Origin: an uncultured bacterium
Lineage (GTDB): Bacteria > Cyanobacteriota > Vampirovibrionia > Gastranaerophilales > Gastranaerophilaceae
Length of the DNA: 64,000 nucleotides
NCBI GenBank assembly: GCA_949296245.1
Contig: CASFNW010000003.1
Coordinates: 30,016-94,015 of the forward strand
Reading direction: 5' to 3'
The position numbers and the translations under genes were made by a program. A model generated the notes under the pieces. The model was not told where the DNA came from. It did not search any database and saw only the letters and a program-made list of their open reading frames with translations. This document shows, piece after piece, positions 7,434 to 16,184 of this stretch. Position 1 is the first letter of the stretch. Every line of letters begins with the position of its first letter.

Positions 7434-8354
7434 GTGACAACAGAATATGTTTATTTAAACGGCGAATTTGTAGATGCAAAAACAGCTTCAATCCCTGTAA
7501 GAAACCATGCTTTTTTGTACGGTACATCAGTTTTTGAAGGAATAAGAGCATACTACAATAAAGAAGAAGACCAGCTTTATGCTTTCAGGATGAAAGAACA
7601 CTTTGAAAGACTTATAAACAGCTGCAAAATTATGCATATGGATCCTAAATTCACCGTTGATGAATTCTGTGCACTTACTAAAGAACTCTTAAAGAAAAAC
7701 GGCTATAAAACAGACGCTTATATAAGACCGCAGGTCTATAAAAATGCATTGAAAATCGGCCCGGGGCTCATTGACAATCCGGATGCTGTTTTGATTTTTT
7801 CATTTGCAATGGGTGAATATATTGACTTGAGCAAGGGATTAAGCGTATGCGTTTCTAACTGGAGAAGAAACGATGACAATGCTATTCCGCCGAGAGCAAA
7901 AGTTTCCGGTTCTTATGCAAATACCGCTTTAATTGTTACAGATGCAAGGCTTGCGGGCTTTGACGATGCAATAGTATTGGATCAGGCAGGAAAAGTTACC
8001 GAAGGTTCCGCAATGAATCTGTTCCTTGTTGAGGGTGATACTCTTGTTACTACACAAACAACAGACAATATCCTTGTCGGAGTAACAAGAAATACGGTTC
8101 TTGAACTCGGTAAAAATGTTCTAGGTATGAAAACGTGTGAAAGAGAAATCTCAAGAACAGAACTGTATGTTGCGGATGAAGCATTCTATTGCGGAACAGG
8201 TGCACAAATCAGCCCGATTACTTCTATTGATAACAGACCTCTTGGCAAGGGTGTTGTCGGCGAACATACAAAAGAACTTCAAAAACTTTACTTTGATGTT
8301 GTTAAAGGCAAAGTTGAAAAATACAAAAAATGGTGTACACCGATATATGATTAA
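7434..8354 (+). CDS. ilvE: Branched-chain amino acid aminotransferase
   Basis: 306 aa from a GTG codon, chosen because AAAGGAGA lies 6 bases upstream, because the predicted transcription start is downstream of the longer TTG alternative, and because the length then equals typical IlvE. Fold-type IV PLP enzyme: the Schiff-base lysine is K156 in PRAKVSGSY and E190 lies in VTEGSAMN. It makes the last step of Leu, Ile and Val synthesis (and the first of their breakdown) using glutamate. The N-terminal YLNGEFVDAKTASIPVRNHA is characteristic. It is monocistronic, with its own promoter and a strong terminator. Confidence 0.95.
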   Translation: MTTEYVYLNGEFVDAKTASIPVRNHAFLYGTSVFEGIRAYYNKEEDQLYAFRMKEHFERLINSCKIMHMDPKFTVDEFCALTKELLKKNGYKTDAYIRPQVYKNALKIGPGLIDNPDAVLIFSFAMGEYIDLSKGLSVCVSNWRRNDDNAIPPRAKVSGSYANTALIVTDARLAGFDDAIVLDQAGKVTEGSAMNLFLVEGDTLVTTQTTDNILVGVTRNTVLELGKNVLGMKTCEREISRTELYVADEAFYCGTGAQISPITSIDNRPLGKGVVGEHTKELQKLYFDVVKGKVEKYKKWCTPIYD

Positions 8355-8363
8355 ATATTTATT

Positions 8364-8404
8364 GCAGCGCCGGCTTTTTTAGCCGGCCTGTGCTTTTATT
8401 TTTG
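8364..8404 (+). terminator. Rho-independent terminator after ilvE
   Basis: GCAGCGCCGGC/GCCGGCCTGTGC forms a GC-rich stem around a TTTTTTA loop, followed by a T-rich tail (CTTTTATTTTTG). Confidence 0.9.
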
Positions 8405-8435
8405 ATACTTAGAAATTACCGGTATACAGAAAACT

Positions 8436-9179
8436 ATGATTAAATTTTTAGGGCAGTGTGTTCAAAATTTTATAAGGACTTTAAAATATATTTTTAACGG
8501 ACAAACAAAATTTGGCTCCGTTATATCTCAGGCTGCGATGATTAGTTATGATTCTTTGTCAATTTCTTTGACTATTGTGTTTATAGCTGCTGCCGTAATA
8601 TCACTGCAGGTGTCAAAGCAGTTTCTTATGAGCGGTGCGGAAAGTTATGTGGGCGGTTTTATCGCGGTTGCATTGGTCAGAGAGATTGCACCAGGATTTG
8701 CAGCTCTTGCAATAGGCGCAAGAGCCGGTACTGCAATTTGTGCGGAAGTTGCTAATATGCGTGTTACGGAACAGGTCGATGCAATAAAGACACTGGGGGT
8801 CGATCCTGTAGGCTACTACTTTGCGCCAAGATTGATAGCTTCTGCTGTTACTGTGCCTATGGTTGTTATACTGGCAGAGTTTATCGGTATTGTGGGCGGT
8901 ATGATGGTTGCATACTTTGCTATCGGGCTTCATCCAAACAGATTTATGAATACGGTATGGCTGTTGCTTCAAGCAAAAGATATTTATATAAGCATTTTTA
9001 AAGCATTTATATTTGGTATTTTGATAACACTTGTGTGTGCAACGCAGGGGTATAAAACAAGAGGCGGAGCAAAGGATGTTGGTATTTCAACTACAAGGTC
9101 TGCAATATTGTCCACTTTTTATCTTCTTGCTGCTGATTTTGTTATCAACATAATTTTTTATGTGCATGTTGGTATGTAA
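8436..9179 (+). CDS. mlaE: MlaE/YrbE-family ABC lipid transporter permease
   Basis: 247 aa with five or so hydrophobic segments and the family core ALVREIAPGFAALAIGARAG plus the coupling-helix region AEVANMRVTEQVDAIKTLG. MlaE permeases move phospholipids between the inner and outer membranes with an ATPase (MlaF) and an MCE protein (MlaD); the plastid/cyanobacterial relative is TGD1. Neither partner gene is adjacent, as is common in cyanobacteria, so they should lie elsewhere. There is no strong ribosome site before the ATG. Monocistronic after the ilvE terminator. It supports a diderm envelope. Confidence 0.92.
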   Translation: MIKFLGQCVQNFIRTLKYIFNGQTKFGSVISQAAMISYDSLSISLTIVFIAAAVISLQVSKQFLMSGAESYVGGFIAVALVREIAPGFAALAIGARAGTAICAEVANMRVTEQVDAIKTLGVDPVGYYFAPRLIASAVTVPMVVILAEFIGIVGGMMVAYFAIGLHPNRFMNTVWLLLQAKDIYISIFKAFIFGILITLVCATQGYKTRGGAKDVGISTTRSAILSTFYLLAADFVINIIFYVHVGM

Positions 9180-9294
9180 ATTTAAGTTTGATATCTTTAT
9201 TAAGAATTGTAACAATTTTATATAATATTGAAATAATATATATATAACCTGTTTTTATTTATATGTAGTATAAGTAGAAAGACAGGTGTATGTT

Positions 9295-10725
9295 ATGGGT
9301 AATCCGTTTGCAATTACATCAGATGATCTGCTCAAAAAGCAGCAAGGTGTAAATGGCGCTCAGGGAACAGATGCTTCGCAAAATACTCGCGAGACAAGAG
9401 AAACTCGTGAAAAGGAACAACTTGCGCATACTGAAGTCTTGAATCAAACGAACGGCGGCTCTATGGCAACAACAGACGGCCGTTTTGAAAACTATGACGG
9501 GTTTGTGAGAACTACAAATATTTCTGCTGTAAAGAAATCTTCAGGAGATAGTGAATGTGAGGCAGCAACTTCTGATGCAAAAAATGCGCAAAGCGATGCA
9601 GACAGCGCAAAAAGCAAAGCAAATGATGCTGCAGATGTAGCAGAAAATGATAAAAAAGAATTAACAAAATTAACAAAACAAACAAAAACAAAGGAAAAAC
9701 AAACAACATCTCAAGTAAATAAAAACACACAAGAAATTGAAACGACTAAATCAGAAAATGAAATACTTGAATCTGAAGCCGAAAGTATTAACGCTGAAAT
9801 TGAGCAGTTAATGGCAGAAGACGGTCAATCTTATACTGCACCGGATGTATCAGCAAATTATGATACAGGCGCAGGTGCTGCTTCGCAAAATGCAGGCGGT
9901 CAAGAAGCTGCAGCTGCATTGACAACGGCATCGGGTACAGATGCCGGCGCTTCCGGAGGTATGTCTGTATCAGCAGGCGGAGGCATGTCAATGGGAGCCA
10001 CAGGCGGCACTGACGGAGGACAGACATTTGCTATGAATTCTTTACCGTCAGTTGACAGCCAGCCTGCAGCGCCGACATCAATAACGGCTGTTTCTGCACA
10101 AAATTCTGCAGCACAGGGTAATCAGGGTGCTGCCAATAAAGCACAACAAGGACAGCAGCAACAGCAAGGTGCGGGTAACAAAGCAAACTCTGCAAGCGGT
10201 TCTTCTGTAAAAGCTTTCGGTTCAAATTTGGTACAGCCAAAAGGCAAAAATGCAGATAGAATTAATGAATTAATGTCAGAGGTCTCTTCTAAGACATCGA
10301 CTATACAATCAAATTCAAGCAGAGTATCTTCACTTACTTCTCAAAGTAAAAATTTATTAAATTCAGCTTTAAGCTTTACTAATAAAGCCAAGGCCACTTC
10401 ACAAACAAAGAAAGCTAATAACCAGAATGGATTTAATATATCACAGGCTACACAATTGACAGGCGCTGCAACAACTACAACTGGCGGTGTTATTACCGGT
10501 GTTGCATCATTAAAAATGTCTAATCCAGTTACGGCTACAGCAGGCGCAGCACTAATGCCATGGGGTATCGGAACGACTGCGGCTGGTAGTGCAACAACAA
10601 CTGCTGGTACTTTAGCTCAGGGCAAAACAACAGAGGCAATTCAACAGGCAGGAACAGCCACAGCACAAACATTAAATAGTATTGCGTCATTAAATACAGC
10701 CAGACAAAATATTAAACAAAAATAG
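9295..10725 (+). CDS. Coiled-coil, Gly/Ala/Gln-rich protein, unknown
   Basis: 476 aa from the ATG at 9295, which lies 8 bases after ACAGG; a GTG at 9286 is possible. Not recognised. There is no signal peptide. Residues ~75-175 are an Ala/Lys/Glu/Gln-rich predicted coiled coil; ~190-300 are Gly/Ala/Ser/Gln-rich with Met-Ser-Gly runs (SGGMSVSAGGGMSMGATGG); ~310-370 are again helical and Ser-rich; ~385-450 form an Ala/Thr/Gly-rich apolar region with GVITGVASLK and ALMPWGIGT. A coiled coil plus a mildly hydrophobic C-terminal region without a signal peptide recalls secreted structural or translocator-like proteins, but this is only a resemblance. The promoter region contains ATATATATATAA, as in several unknown genes here. 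Confidence 0.75.
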   Translation: MGNPFAITSDDLLKKQQGVNGAQGTDASQNTRETRETREKEQLAHTEVLNQTNGGSMATTDGRFENYDGFVRTTNISAVKKSSGDSECEAATSDAKNAQSDADSAKSKANDAADVAENDKKELTKLTKQTKTKEKQTTSQVNKNTQEIETTKSENEILESEAESINAEIEQLMAEDGQSYTAPDVSANYDTGAGAASQNAGGQEAAAALTTASGTDAGASGGMSVSAGGGMSMGATGGTDGGQTFAMNSLPSVDSQPAAPTSITAVSAQNSAAQGNQGAANKAQQGQQQQQGAGNKANSASGSSVKAFGSNLVQPKGKNADRINELMSEVSSKTSTIQSNSSRVSSLTSQSKNLLNSALSFTNKAKATSQTKKANNQNGFNISQATQLTGAATTTTGGVITGVASLKMSNPVTATAGAALMPWGIGTTAAGSATTTAGTLAQGKTTEAIQQAGTATAQTLNSIASLNTARQNIKQK

Positions 10726-11718
10726 TTATTTCAAAACACCTGATGTATCAGGTGTTTTTTGTTTTTGCAAATCTTGTAAAAAGCAAGCTCCGACTACACC
10801 CGAGAAATCACCGAGTTTGGCTTTTTTAAATTGAATTTTTGAAGCAGGCAAAGGCAGCGCCTTTGCTTTTGCTTTTGTTATGGTTCTTTCATAAAATTCA
10901 TCAACCGCATCTATCAATCCGCCGCCGAGTACAATCAGCTCCGGATTATAAAAATTAATAATTGTCGCAAGTCCGTTGGATAAATAATCTGATGCTTCAT
11001 ATAAAATTTGGGTAATAAGTTCATCATGGTGCGACAGCGCTTTTTTTATCATTTTAGAGCTTATAGCTTTGTCATCTCTCATGTAGTCCGTTATTACGGA
11101 AGCTCTGCCTTTTTTTAATGCTCCCATTATTCTGGCCTCTATTGCCGTGCGTGAAGCATAGGCTTCTAAACAGCCGTTGCCGCCGCATCCGCAGGGGCGG
11201 CCGCCCGCATCTACTATGATATGTCCTATTTCGCCTGCAGTGCCGGTTGCTCCGTGGCGAACCTGTCCGTTTTGTGCAATGCCAGAGCCTACTCCTGTTC
11301 CGACAAAAATACATACAAAGTCATCAAATCCTTTGCCTGCACCAAACTTCATTTCTCCAAGCGTTGCAATTTCTACGTCGTTACCGATAAATGTCGGGAT
11401 ATAAAACTCTCTTTCCAAAATCGCTTTTAAATTTAGATTTTCACAGTTTAAATTAGGAGCTGATACAAGAATCCCTCTTTCTCTGTCAACCTGCCCGGGT
11501 GCTCCTATACCGATGGAATCAATTTGTGCAATGTCAAAGTGAGAGGTTTCTATAAGCTCTTTAATCGAAAATTTTAGTTTTTCAACTATATTTTCCGCAT
11601 CTTTTTCTTTACCAGTTTTTTGTTTTATGGAATAAAGAACTTCACCGCTGCCTTTATTTACAATACCTGTAAGTATTTTTGTTCCGCCTAAATCAATTCC
11701 GATTGCATAGTTGGGCAT
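10726..11718 (-). CDS. ROK-family sugar kinase (glucokinase type)
   Basis: 330 aa. The N-terminal phosphate loop is DLGGTK (9-14); the catalytic aspartate is D114 in GNDVE; the ROK zinc site is H166 in GEIGHI with C176, C178 and C183 in the CGCGGNGCLE segment. ROK kinases phosphorylate glucose, GlcNAc or ManNAc with ATP; the HIIVDAGGRPCGCGG form is typical of bacterial glucokinases, and the lack of an N-terminal helix-turn-helix rules out a ROK repressor. Glucose-6-phosphate formation would feed the glycogen enzymes encoded nearby. A GGAGTGACAAT ribosome site precedes the ATG. Exact sugar specificity cannot be told from sequence. Confidence 0.88.
   Translation of the reverse strand: MPNYAIGIDLGGTKILTGIVNKGSGEVLYSIKQKTGKEKDAENIVEKLKFSIKELIETSHFDIAQIDSIGIGAPGQVDRERGILVSAPNLNCENLNLKAILEREFYIPTFIGNDVEIATLGEMKFGAGKGFDDFVCIFVGTGVGSGIAQNGQVRHGATGTAGEIGHIIVDAGGRPCGCGGNGCLEAYASRTAIEARIMGALKKGRASVITDYMRDDKAISSKMIKKALSHHDELITQILYEASDYLSNGLATIINFYNPELIVLGGGLIDAVDEFYERTITKAKAKALPLPASKIQFKKAKLGDFSGVVGACFLQDLQKQKTPDTSGVLK
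10736..10767 (+). terminator. Terminator between convergent genes
   Basis: ACACCTGAT/ATCAGGTGT with a two-base loop is followed by TTTTTTGTTTTT. It ends the coiled-coil gene and overlaps the last codons of the convergent ROK kinase gene. Confidence 0.88.
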
Positions 11719-11786
11719 ATTGTCACTCCGATTATGTGTTTTCGCTTTTTAGCATATCAAAATAATTATAGCATATTTGCTATGAA

Positions 11787-14399
11787 TTATATACTTATAC
11801 GAAAACCGAACTGAAGCGCTATACCGTTTCGTCCTCCGTTTCTTATCATTGCTTCCATAAATCCCGTTACTCTTTCGCCCCATCTCTTTTGTACACCTGC
11901 TCCGTATTGAACAAAAGGTTTTATTGCAAGATTGGGTAAATAAACATCATCGGCCTGAAATTTTGCGTGGTCAATAATATTCCAAACCATTGAGACTGCT
12001 AGATACGGCTGAAAATAGTTCTTAAAATTGCCTATCAGTTTAATTCTCGGCTCTATCTGTAATGCATGTAAAGGTTTGGTATTTATTCTTATATTCTGAT
12101 AGGTATTATGATTAAAGGTATTTACAAACGAATAAGATGTCAAAACAGACGGCTGTACTATGAGTCTTTTTTTGAACACAGATATATTGTATCCGCTCAT
12201 CTGTGCTATGCCTGTATTAAACATATTAAAATTGCTGCTGCCAAAGTAAGTTGAGGCTTCTGCAGAATTCGCACCTGCGTTTGCTGTCCAGGCTGTAAAG
12301 AAATTTCCTTTATAGAATACGGAATATATTCCTCCTAAGCCGCCGTTGTTGTAAATACTGTTCCCTTGATATGCCTGATGAGAGCCGTTATATGACACAT
12401 ATGCCCCGTATATTGTGTACCATCCTTTTTTTAGCTTTTTGAGCCCGCTTTCTGCCCCTACAAGGCTTCCGTAGCTTACATTTGATACGGTCGGACCGTT
12501 TTTAAGTCCAACTGATTCAAATGTAGAATAAGGTTTAAACCATATACCGTTATGCGTTTCGGGCATGATAAAAGGTGAATAGATAAAATTCTCTGTTGAA
12601 GCGGTTTTATTTACTGCATTAAAACCCGTTTTTATTTCAGGGGGTGTTATCATTACCATATCAAGGTTTGCAAAAACATTGCGGTAGGTGTCTATCTGGG
12701 TTAAATACCCTGCAAGCTGGGTTGCTACCTGTGCAGCCAGTATTGATGAGTCAAATCCGCCTCTTATAAACTGAAAATTTCCGGTTGAAGAATCATAGCT
12801 GATATTGTAATTGTATAAAGGTGTTCGGAGATTCGACGGTGTATATGAGACATAATCTTTTAGTGTGTTGTCTGCAAAAGGAATTATTATATCCTTTGCT
12901 TTTGGTGTGCCTTCAAGATTTAAGCCGGCGACAAATATATTTCCGTTCCCGCTTACAGAGGAGGCATTTATTGTGTCCATTATACTTCCTGTTAAATTTA
13001 CATCTGCATACAGGTTTGTTGTGCCTGTAAGATTCAGGTTTCCAAAATTTATATTGTTAATTTCATCATTGGCCATGTTAAAGTTGACATTGCTGCCAAA
13101 AGTTGTGTTTTGAGCATTAAAATACTGTGAATCAGAAAGAAGATTTAGTGTTCCTTCATTAAAATTGAAATTTCCCGTATAATTTTGGTTTTCTCCGCCT
13201 AAATTAAGATTGCCTGCATTGTTTTTGTTAATTGTACCTGTGCCTGATATTCCGCTTTGAATTGAATTTGTACCTGTGCCGTTAAAGTTTATTGTGCCTG
13301 TATTATAGATATCGTTTTTTTCATTGTTTTTATCATAATTGTCTTTCATTACTGTGTTGTCAAGATTCAGTGTTCCTCCGTTATATACGGCGCCGCCTTC
13401 TCCGTATGTAACAGAGGAATCAGTTCTGTTGTTTGACAGAGTAGAATTTTTTAGAGTCATTGTTGCACCTGCAGAATTGTAGAGAGCACCTCCGTCACCG
13501 TAAAGTGCAGATGCAATTCTGTTGTTATCAACCGTAATATTGTCAGCCGTAAAATTTCCGCTGTTAAATATAGCACCGCCATAGGAAATAGAATTGTCGT
13601 GTGCTTTTATATAATTATTATTAAAGTTTGTATTTGTTATGGTAATACTGCCCGTGTTGTTTATTGCTCCGCCGTATACAAAACTTTGCTGAGGTCTGTC
13701 TTCTGTCAGACCTTCTGCATAATTGTTTTTAAAGCTGCTGTTATCAATAACAGCAGAACCGGTATTATTTAAGGCGCCGCCCTCTGCAAAAGTATAGCCT
13801 GAGGCATGGTTTCCGTTAAAATTTGTGCCATTTATAGTCATTTTAGCAGTTCCGCTGTCGTTATATCCGTTTGAGACAGCACCGCCTACTGCACCTGCTC
13901 CGGTTGTATAGTTTGACTCAAAATCTGCATTTTGAAGTATCATTTCTCCGCCCTGCAGATTGTAGACAGCACCGCCTATGCCGAAGTTTGTGTTTCCCGC
14001 ATCTGCATAATTATTTTTAAATTCCGAGCTTATAAGGTCAGTTTCGCCTCCAAAGTTGAAAATTGCGCCTGCAAAATTTGAGTTTTGATAAATCTGACCT
14101 GCACAATTTTGCATAATAACTTCGTCAAAAGCGTTATCCCTGCTCAGTATAAATCCCCCGTAGAGATTTTCTCCGTCTATATTGTACATATTGCCGTCAA
14201 AATTTATATTATAATTGAAAAAATGTCTGTCTATGGATTCTGTTGACACAAGATTATTTGTAAATCTGTAGGTATCACCGTTATTTAGCTCTGAGTTTAA
14301 AAGCTCGAAAAATGAAGAAATATCTATTGTATCGGCAAGGCATCCTGTTTGCAGAATAATTTGTAAAAACAAAATTAATATAAGTTTTATATTCTTCAT
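11787..14399 (-). CDS. Pmp-like autotransporter with beta-helix repeats
   Basis: 870 aa. A Sec signal peptide (residues ~1-22) is followed by a right-handed beta-helix passenger and a C-terminal beta-barrel (~600-870) ending in an aromatic/hydrophobic strand (QFGFRISI). The passenger has seven GGA[ILV] motifs at residues ~142, 172, 208, 243, 274, 303 and 335, each followed by Asn-rich F/V-x-x-N strands (for example NTNFNNNY, SSFKNNY); this GGA[ILV]+FxxN pairing is the hallmark of chlamydial polymorphic outer-membrane proteins. An Asn-rich sheet region (~360-520) follows. It is most likely a surface adhesin or shielding protein of the outer membrane. The sequence LQTGC near the signal end is not a good lipobox. 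Monocistronic; no clear ribosome site. Confidence 0.85.
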   Translation of the reverse strand: MKNIKLILILFLQIILQTGCLADTIDISSFFELLNSELNNGDTYRFTNNLVSTESIDRHFFNYNINFDGNMYNIDGENLYGGFILSRDNAFDEVIMQNCAGQIYQNSNFAGAIFNFGGETDLISSEFKNNYADAGNTNFGIGGAVYNLQGGEMILQNADFESNYTTGAGAVGGAVSNGYNDSGTAKMTINGTNFNGNHASGYTFAEGGALNNTGSAVIDNSSFKNNYAEGLTEDRPQQSFVYGGAINNTGSITITNTNFNNNYIKAHDNSISYGGAIFNSGNFTADNITVDNNRIASALYGDGGALYNSAGATMTLKNSTLSNNRTDSSVTYGEGGAVYNGGTLNLDNTVMKDNYDKNNEKNDIYNTGTINFNGTGTNSIQSGISGTGTINKNNAGNLNLGGENQNYTGNFNFNEGTLNLLSDSQYFNAQNTTFGSNVNFNMANDEINNINFGNLNLTGTTNLYADVNLTGSIMDTINASSVSGNGNIFVAGLNLEGTPKAKDIIIPFADNTLKDYVSYTPSNLRTPLYNYNISYDSSTGNFQFIRGGFDSSILAAQVATQLAGYLTQIDTYRNVFANLDMVMITPPEIKTGFNAVNKTASTENFIYSPFIMPETHNGIWFKPYSTFESVGLKNGPTVSNVSYGSLVGAESGLKKLKKGWYTIYGAYVSYNGSHQAYQGNSIYNNGGLGGIYSVFYKGNFFTAWTANAGANSAEASTYFGSSNFNMFNTGIAQMSGYNISVFKKRLIVQPSVLTSYSFVNTFNHNTYQNIRINTKPLHALQIEPRIKLIGNFKNYFQPYLAVSMVWNIIDHAKFQADDVYLPNLAIKPFVQYGAGVQKRWGERVTGFMEAMIRNGGRNGIALQFGFRISI

Positions 14400-14499
14400 A
14401 AAACTTATATTATGTTTTGATAATTATATATCTATTCATCTTTTGTTTAGTTGTTTTGGCTAACGTGGACTAGGTTAATTATTCATAGATTATACTTGT

Positions 14500-14850
14500 A
14501 ATCTAATCTAGTGTCACAGTTGCCGCCGGCTGTCTTGAAATCAGACACTTCTGCACTTCATAAGGACAGGCTCACTACTGCTCACTTCGTTGCGCGTGTT
14601 CGCTTTGTCAAAACTCAACATTTTCCTTCGTAGCGGCACCGGGTGCTCCGCACAAAGCGTGCCCCGCTTAACTCAGCCGGCACCTGCTCACCTTGCTTCT
14701 TTTGCCACTCTGCCGAACAAAAGTTGACTAAATGTCAAGTCTTGTGAGAGGGCTTTGCTTCAGTGCAAAATGTCTTCACGTATAGTGAACAAAAGACACT
14801 CAAAAAATTCGTGATAATGAATGAAGTGATGTGAACGAATTTTTCTAGGA
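14500..14850. repeat. Dispersed TCTAATCTAGTGT element, copy 1
   Basis: The left end ATCTAATCTAGTGTCACAG is followed by TTGCCGCCGGCTGTCTTGAA, shared with the copy at 48503 and partly with 30725. A second shared block (CTCACTACTGCTC[AG]CTTCG and onward, ~43 bases, 14571-14613) recurs at 48691-48733 with one mismatch. The right part has a 10-bp inverted repeat AAAAATTCGT (14803) / ACGAATTTTT (14835). There is no reading frame. It fills most of the 14400-14902 gap. Confidence 0.7.
14707..14752 (+). repeat. GCCGAACAAA hairpin repeat, copy A
   Basis: CTCTGCCGAACAAAAGTTGA opens a hairpin with loop TAAAT and arms TTGAC/GTCAA, closed by CTTGTGAGAGGG. The same flanks with a different stem occur at 31053, 50763 (minus) and 63896. 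It lies inside the larger element at 14500-14850. Confidence 0.65.
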
Positions 14851-14854
14851 CATA

Positions 14855-14884
14855 TTATGAAAAAACTCGAATTTAATGTATAAT
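14855..14884 (+). promoter_or_regulatory. Promoter of envelope cluster
   Basis: TTATGA (14855-14860) and TATAAT (14879-14884) are 18 bases apart. Transcription would start near 14890, right at the AAAGGAG ribosome site of the first gene, so the leader is very short. Confidence 0.6.
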
Positions 14885-14908
14885 CATTCTTAAAGGAGTA
14901 TATTGAGT

Positions 14909-15115
14909 ATGCTTTTGGAGAAGTTAAATATTAAATTTATTGCAGCTATTATAGCAGTAATTGTTCTGGTTTTTACTATAATATTGTGCATTGCTTCTCC
15001 TCAAATGCATAAACCTTTTGAGATAAGTATTATTAAAAATATAATAAAAATTAATGCTGACGGAAGTACATCTGTTACAAAAGAAATAACAACTACTAAA
15101 ATCAGGGAGAAATAG
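14909..15115 (+). CDS. Small single-pass membrane protein
   Basis: 68 aa from the ATG at 14909; a TTG at 14903 sits closer to the AAAGGAG site (14892-14898) and could be used instead. One hydrophobic segment (residues ~9-30) places the short polar C-terminal tail (INADGSTSVTKEITTT) probably outside the cytoplasm. Not recognised. It is the first gene of a six-gene plus-strand run (14909-20517) and ends 2 bases before the next start, which implies translational coupling with the secreted protein downstream. Confidence 0.7.
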   Translation: MLLEKLNIKFIAAIIAVIVLVFTIILCIASPQMHKPFEISIIKNIIKINADGSTSVTKEITTTKIREK

Positions 15116-15117
15116 TT

Positions 15118-16170
15118 GTGAAAAAATACGTTTCATTAATATTAGCTATAGTTTATTTGTTTTCAACAAATGTATGTTTTGCGTTTAGCGAGTTGAATTA
15201 TTTAAAAAACATTGATAAAAATACTTTGATACCTCAGGTAGAAGGTGTTTTGACTGACAATTCTTATGATATAAAACAAAAAAATCCCGTATATTCTGTA
15301 TATTCAGTTTCATCCAAAAAACCGGAAAGACATATATCAATAGTTTTACAGCAAAGCGGTTCAAACCTTTTTTATTATTTTGAATCAGACGATTCAAGCA
15401 AAAAAGTGCATAAAAAAATTCTTAAAATGATAAAAAAACAGGATATTGTATACGAACAATCTGAAAATCAAATGCATCTTGCAAATTTTTCAAAAGTAGT
15501 TCAAAAAACAATCTCAGGTGAAAAAACAAAGTATACTTTTGAACAACCGAAACCTTCGGTATCTGCAGATAAACAATCTGCGGTGACGAAAAAGCAGGAT
15601 AATACAACCCTGAAGGGCTTTGTCGGAAAAGTACCTAAGGGTACATCAATGGATGTTTATTTACAGGCAGCTATTAATACTGCTACTGCTAATAAAGGTG
15701 ATAATGTTACTGCTGTTCTAAAAAGCAACTGGATGTATAAAGACTCTATTATTGCGGAACAGGGCAGTTTATTATACGGAACACTGTCTGAAGCAAATCA
15801 TGCGAAACTCGGTTCAAGGAACGGCTCTGTTAAAATTGTTTTTAATAATCTTGTTACTCCGAGAGGAAAATCTTATCAAATTTCTACAGAGCCTGTAGAA
15901 TTTAATGTTACAAATGACGGAAAAGTAAAGAAAGCCGTAACAAGTACGCTTGCTGCAGCTGCAATTGGTGCACTTATAGGGTTAGCTTTTGCTGCACTTA
16001 CAGGTGATACATCAAATTTAGCCCAGGGAGCAATTATCGGAGCAGGAATAAGCGGCGGCGGTACTCTTATAGCTAACGTTGCAGAGAAGGGCGTAGATGC
16101 GGAAATACCTGCATATACTGATTTGCAGGTAGAGCTGGCAAGTCCATTGTCAGTTGTTTTAAGTTATTAG
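15118..16170 (+). CDS. Secreted protein with TrbI/VirB10-like domain
   Basis: 350 aa from a GTG with AGGGAGA upstream. A Sec signal peptide (residues 1-~23, VCFAF) leads to a charged region (~25-150) and then a C-terminal domain beginning VPKGTSMDVYLQAAI, with NKGDNVTAVLKSNW and IIAEQGSLLYGTL. This pattern (p-G-T...v-L...G-d-v-A-v...i-p-G-s...G) resembles the beta-barrel domain of TrbI/VirB10-type proteins. It is interrupted near residues 275-325 by an Ala/Gly-rich apolar glycine-zipper segment, followed by IPAYTDLQVELASPLSV. The placement is periplasmic or outer-membrane-associated. The VirB10 likeness is a weak, unaligned impression; no secretion-system ATPase is near. Confidence 0.7.
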   Translation: MKKYVSLILAIVYLFSTNVCFAFSELNYLKNIDKNTLIPQVEGVLTDNSYDIKQKNPVYSVYSVSSKKPERHISIVLQQSGSNLFYYFESDDSSKKVHKKILKMIKKQDIVYEQSENQMHLANFSKVVQKTISGEKTKYTFEQPKPSVSADKQSAVTKKQDNTTLKGFVGKVPKGTSMDVYLQAAINTATANKGDNVTAVLKSNWMYKDSIIAEQGSLLYGTLSEANHAKLGSRNGSVKIVFNNLVTPRGKSYQISTEPVEFNVTNDGKVKKAVTSTLAAAAIGALIGLAFAALTGDTSNLAQGAIIGAGISGGGTLIANVAEKGVDAEIPAYTDLQVELASPLSVVLSY

Positions 16171-16184
16171 AAAATGAGGATTTT

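Noticed and set aside
14330..14399. Lipoprotein signal on the autotransporter (LQTGC)
   Set aside because: Position -3 is Gln rather than Leu/Val/Ile and the protein ends in an outer-membrane barrel, so a Sec signal with cleavage after LA is likelier.
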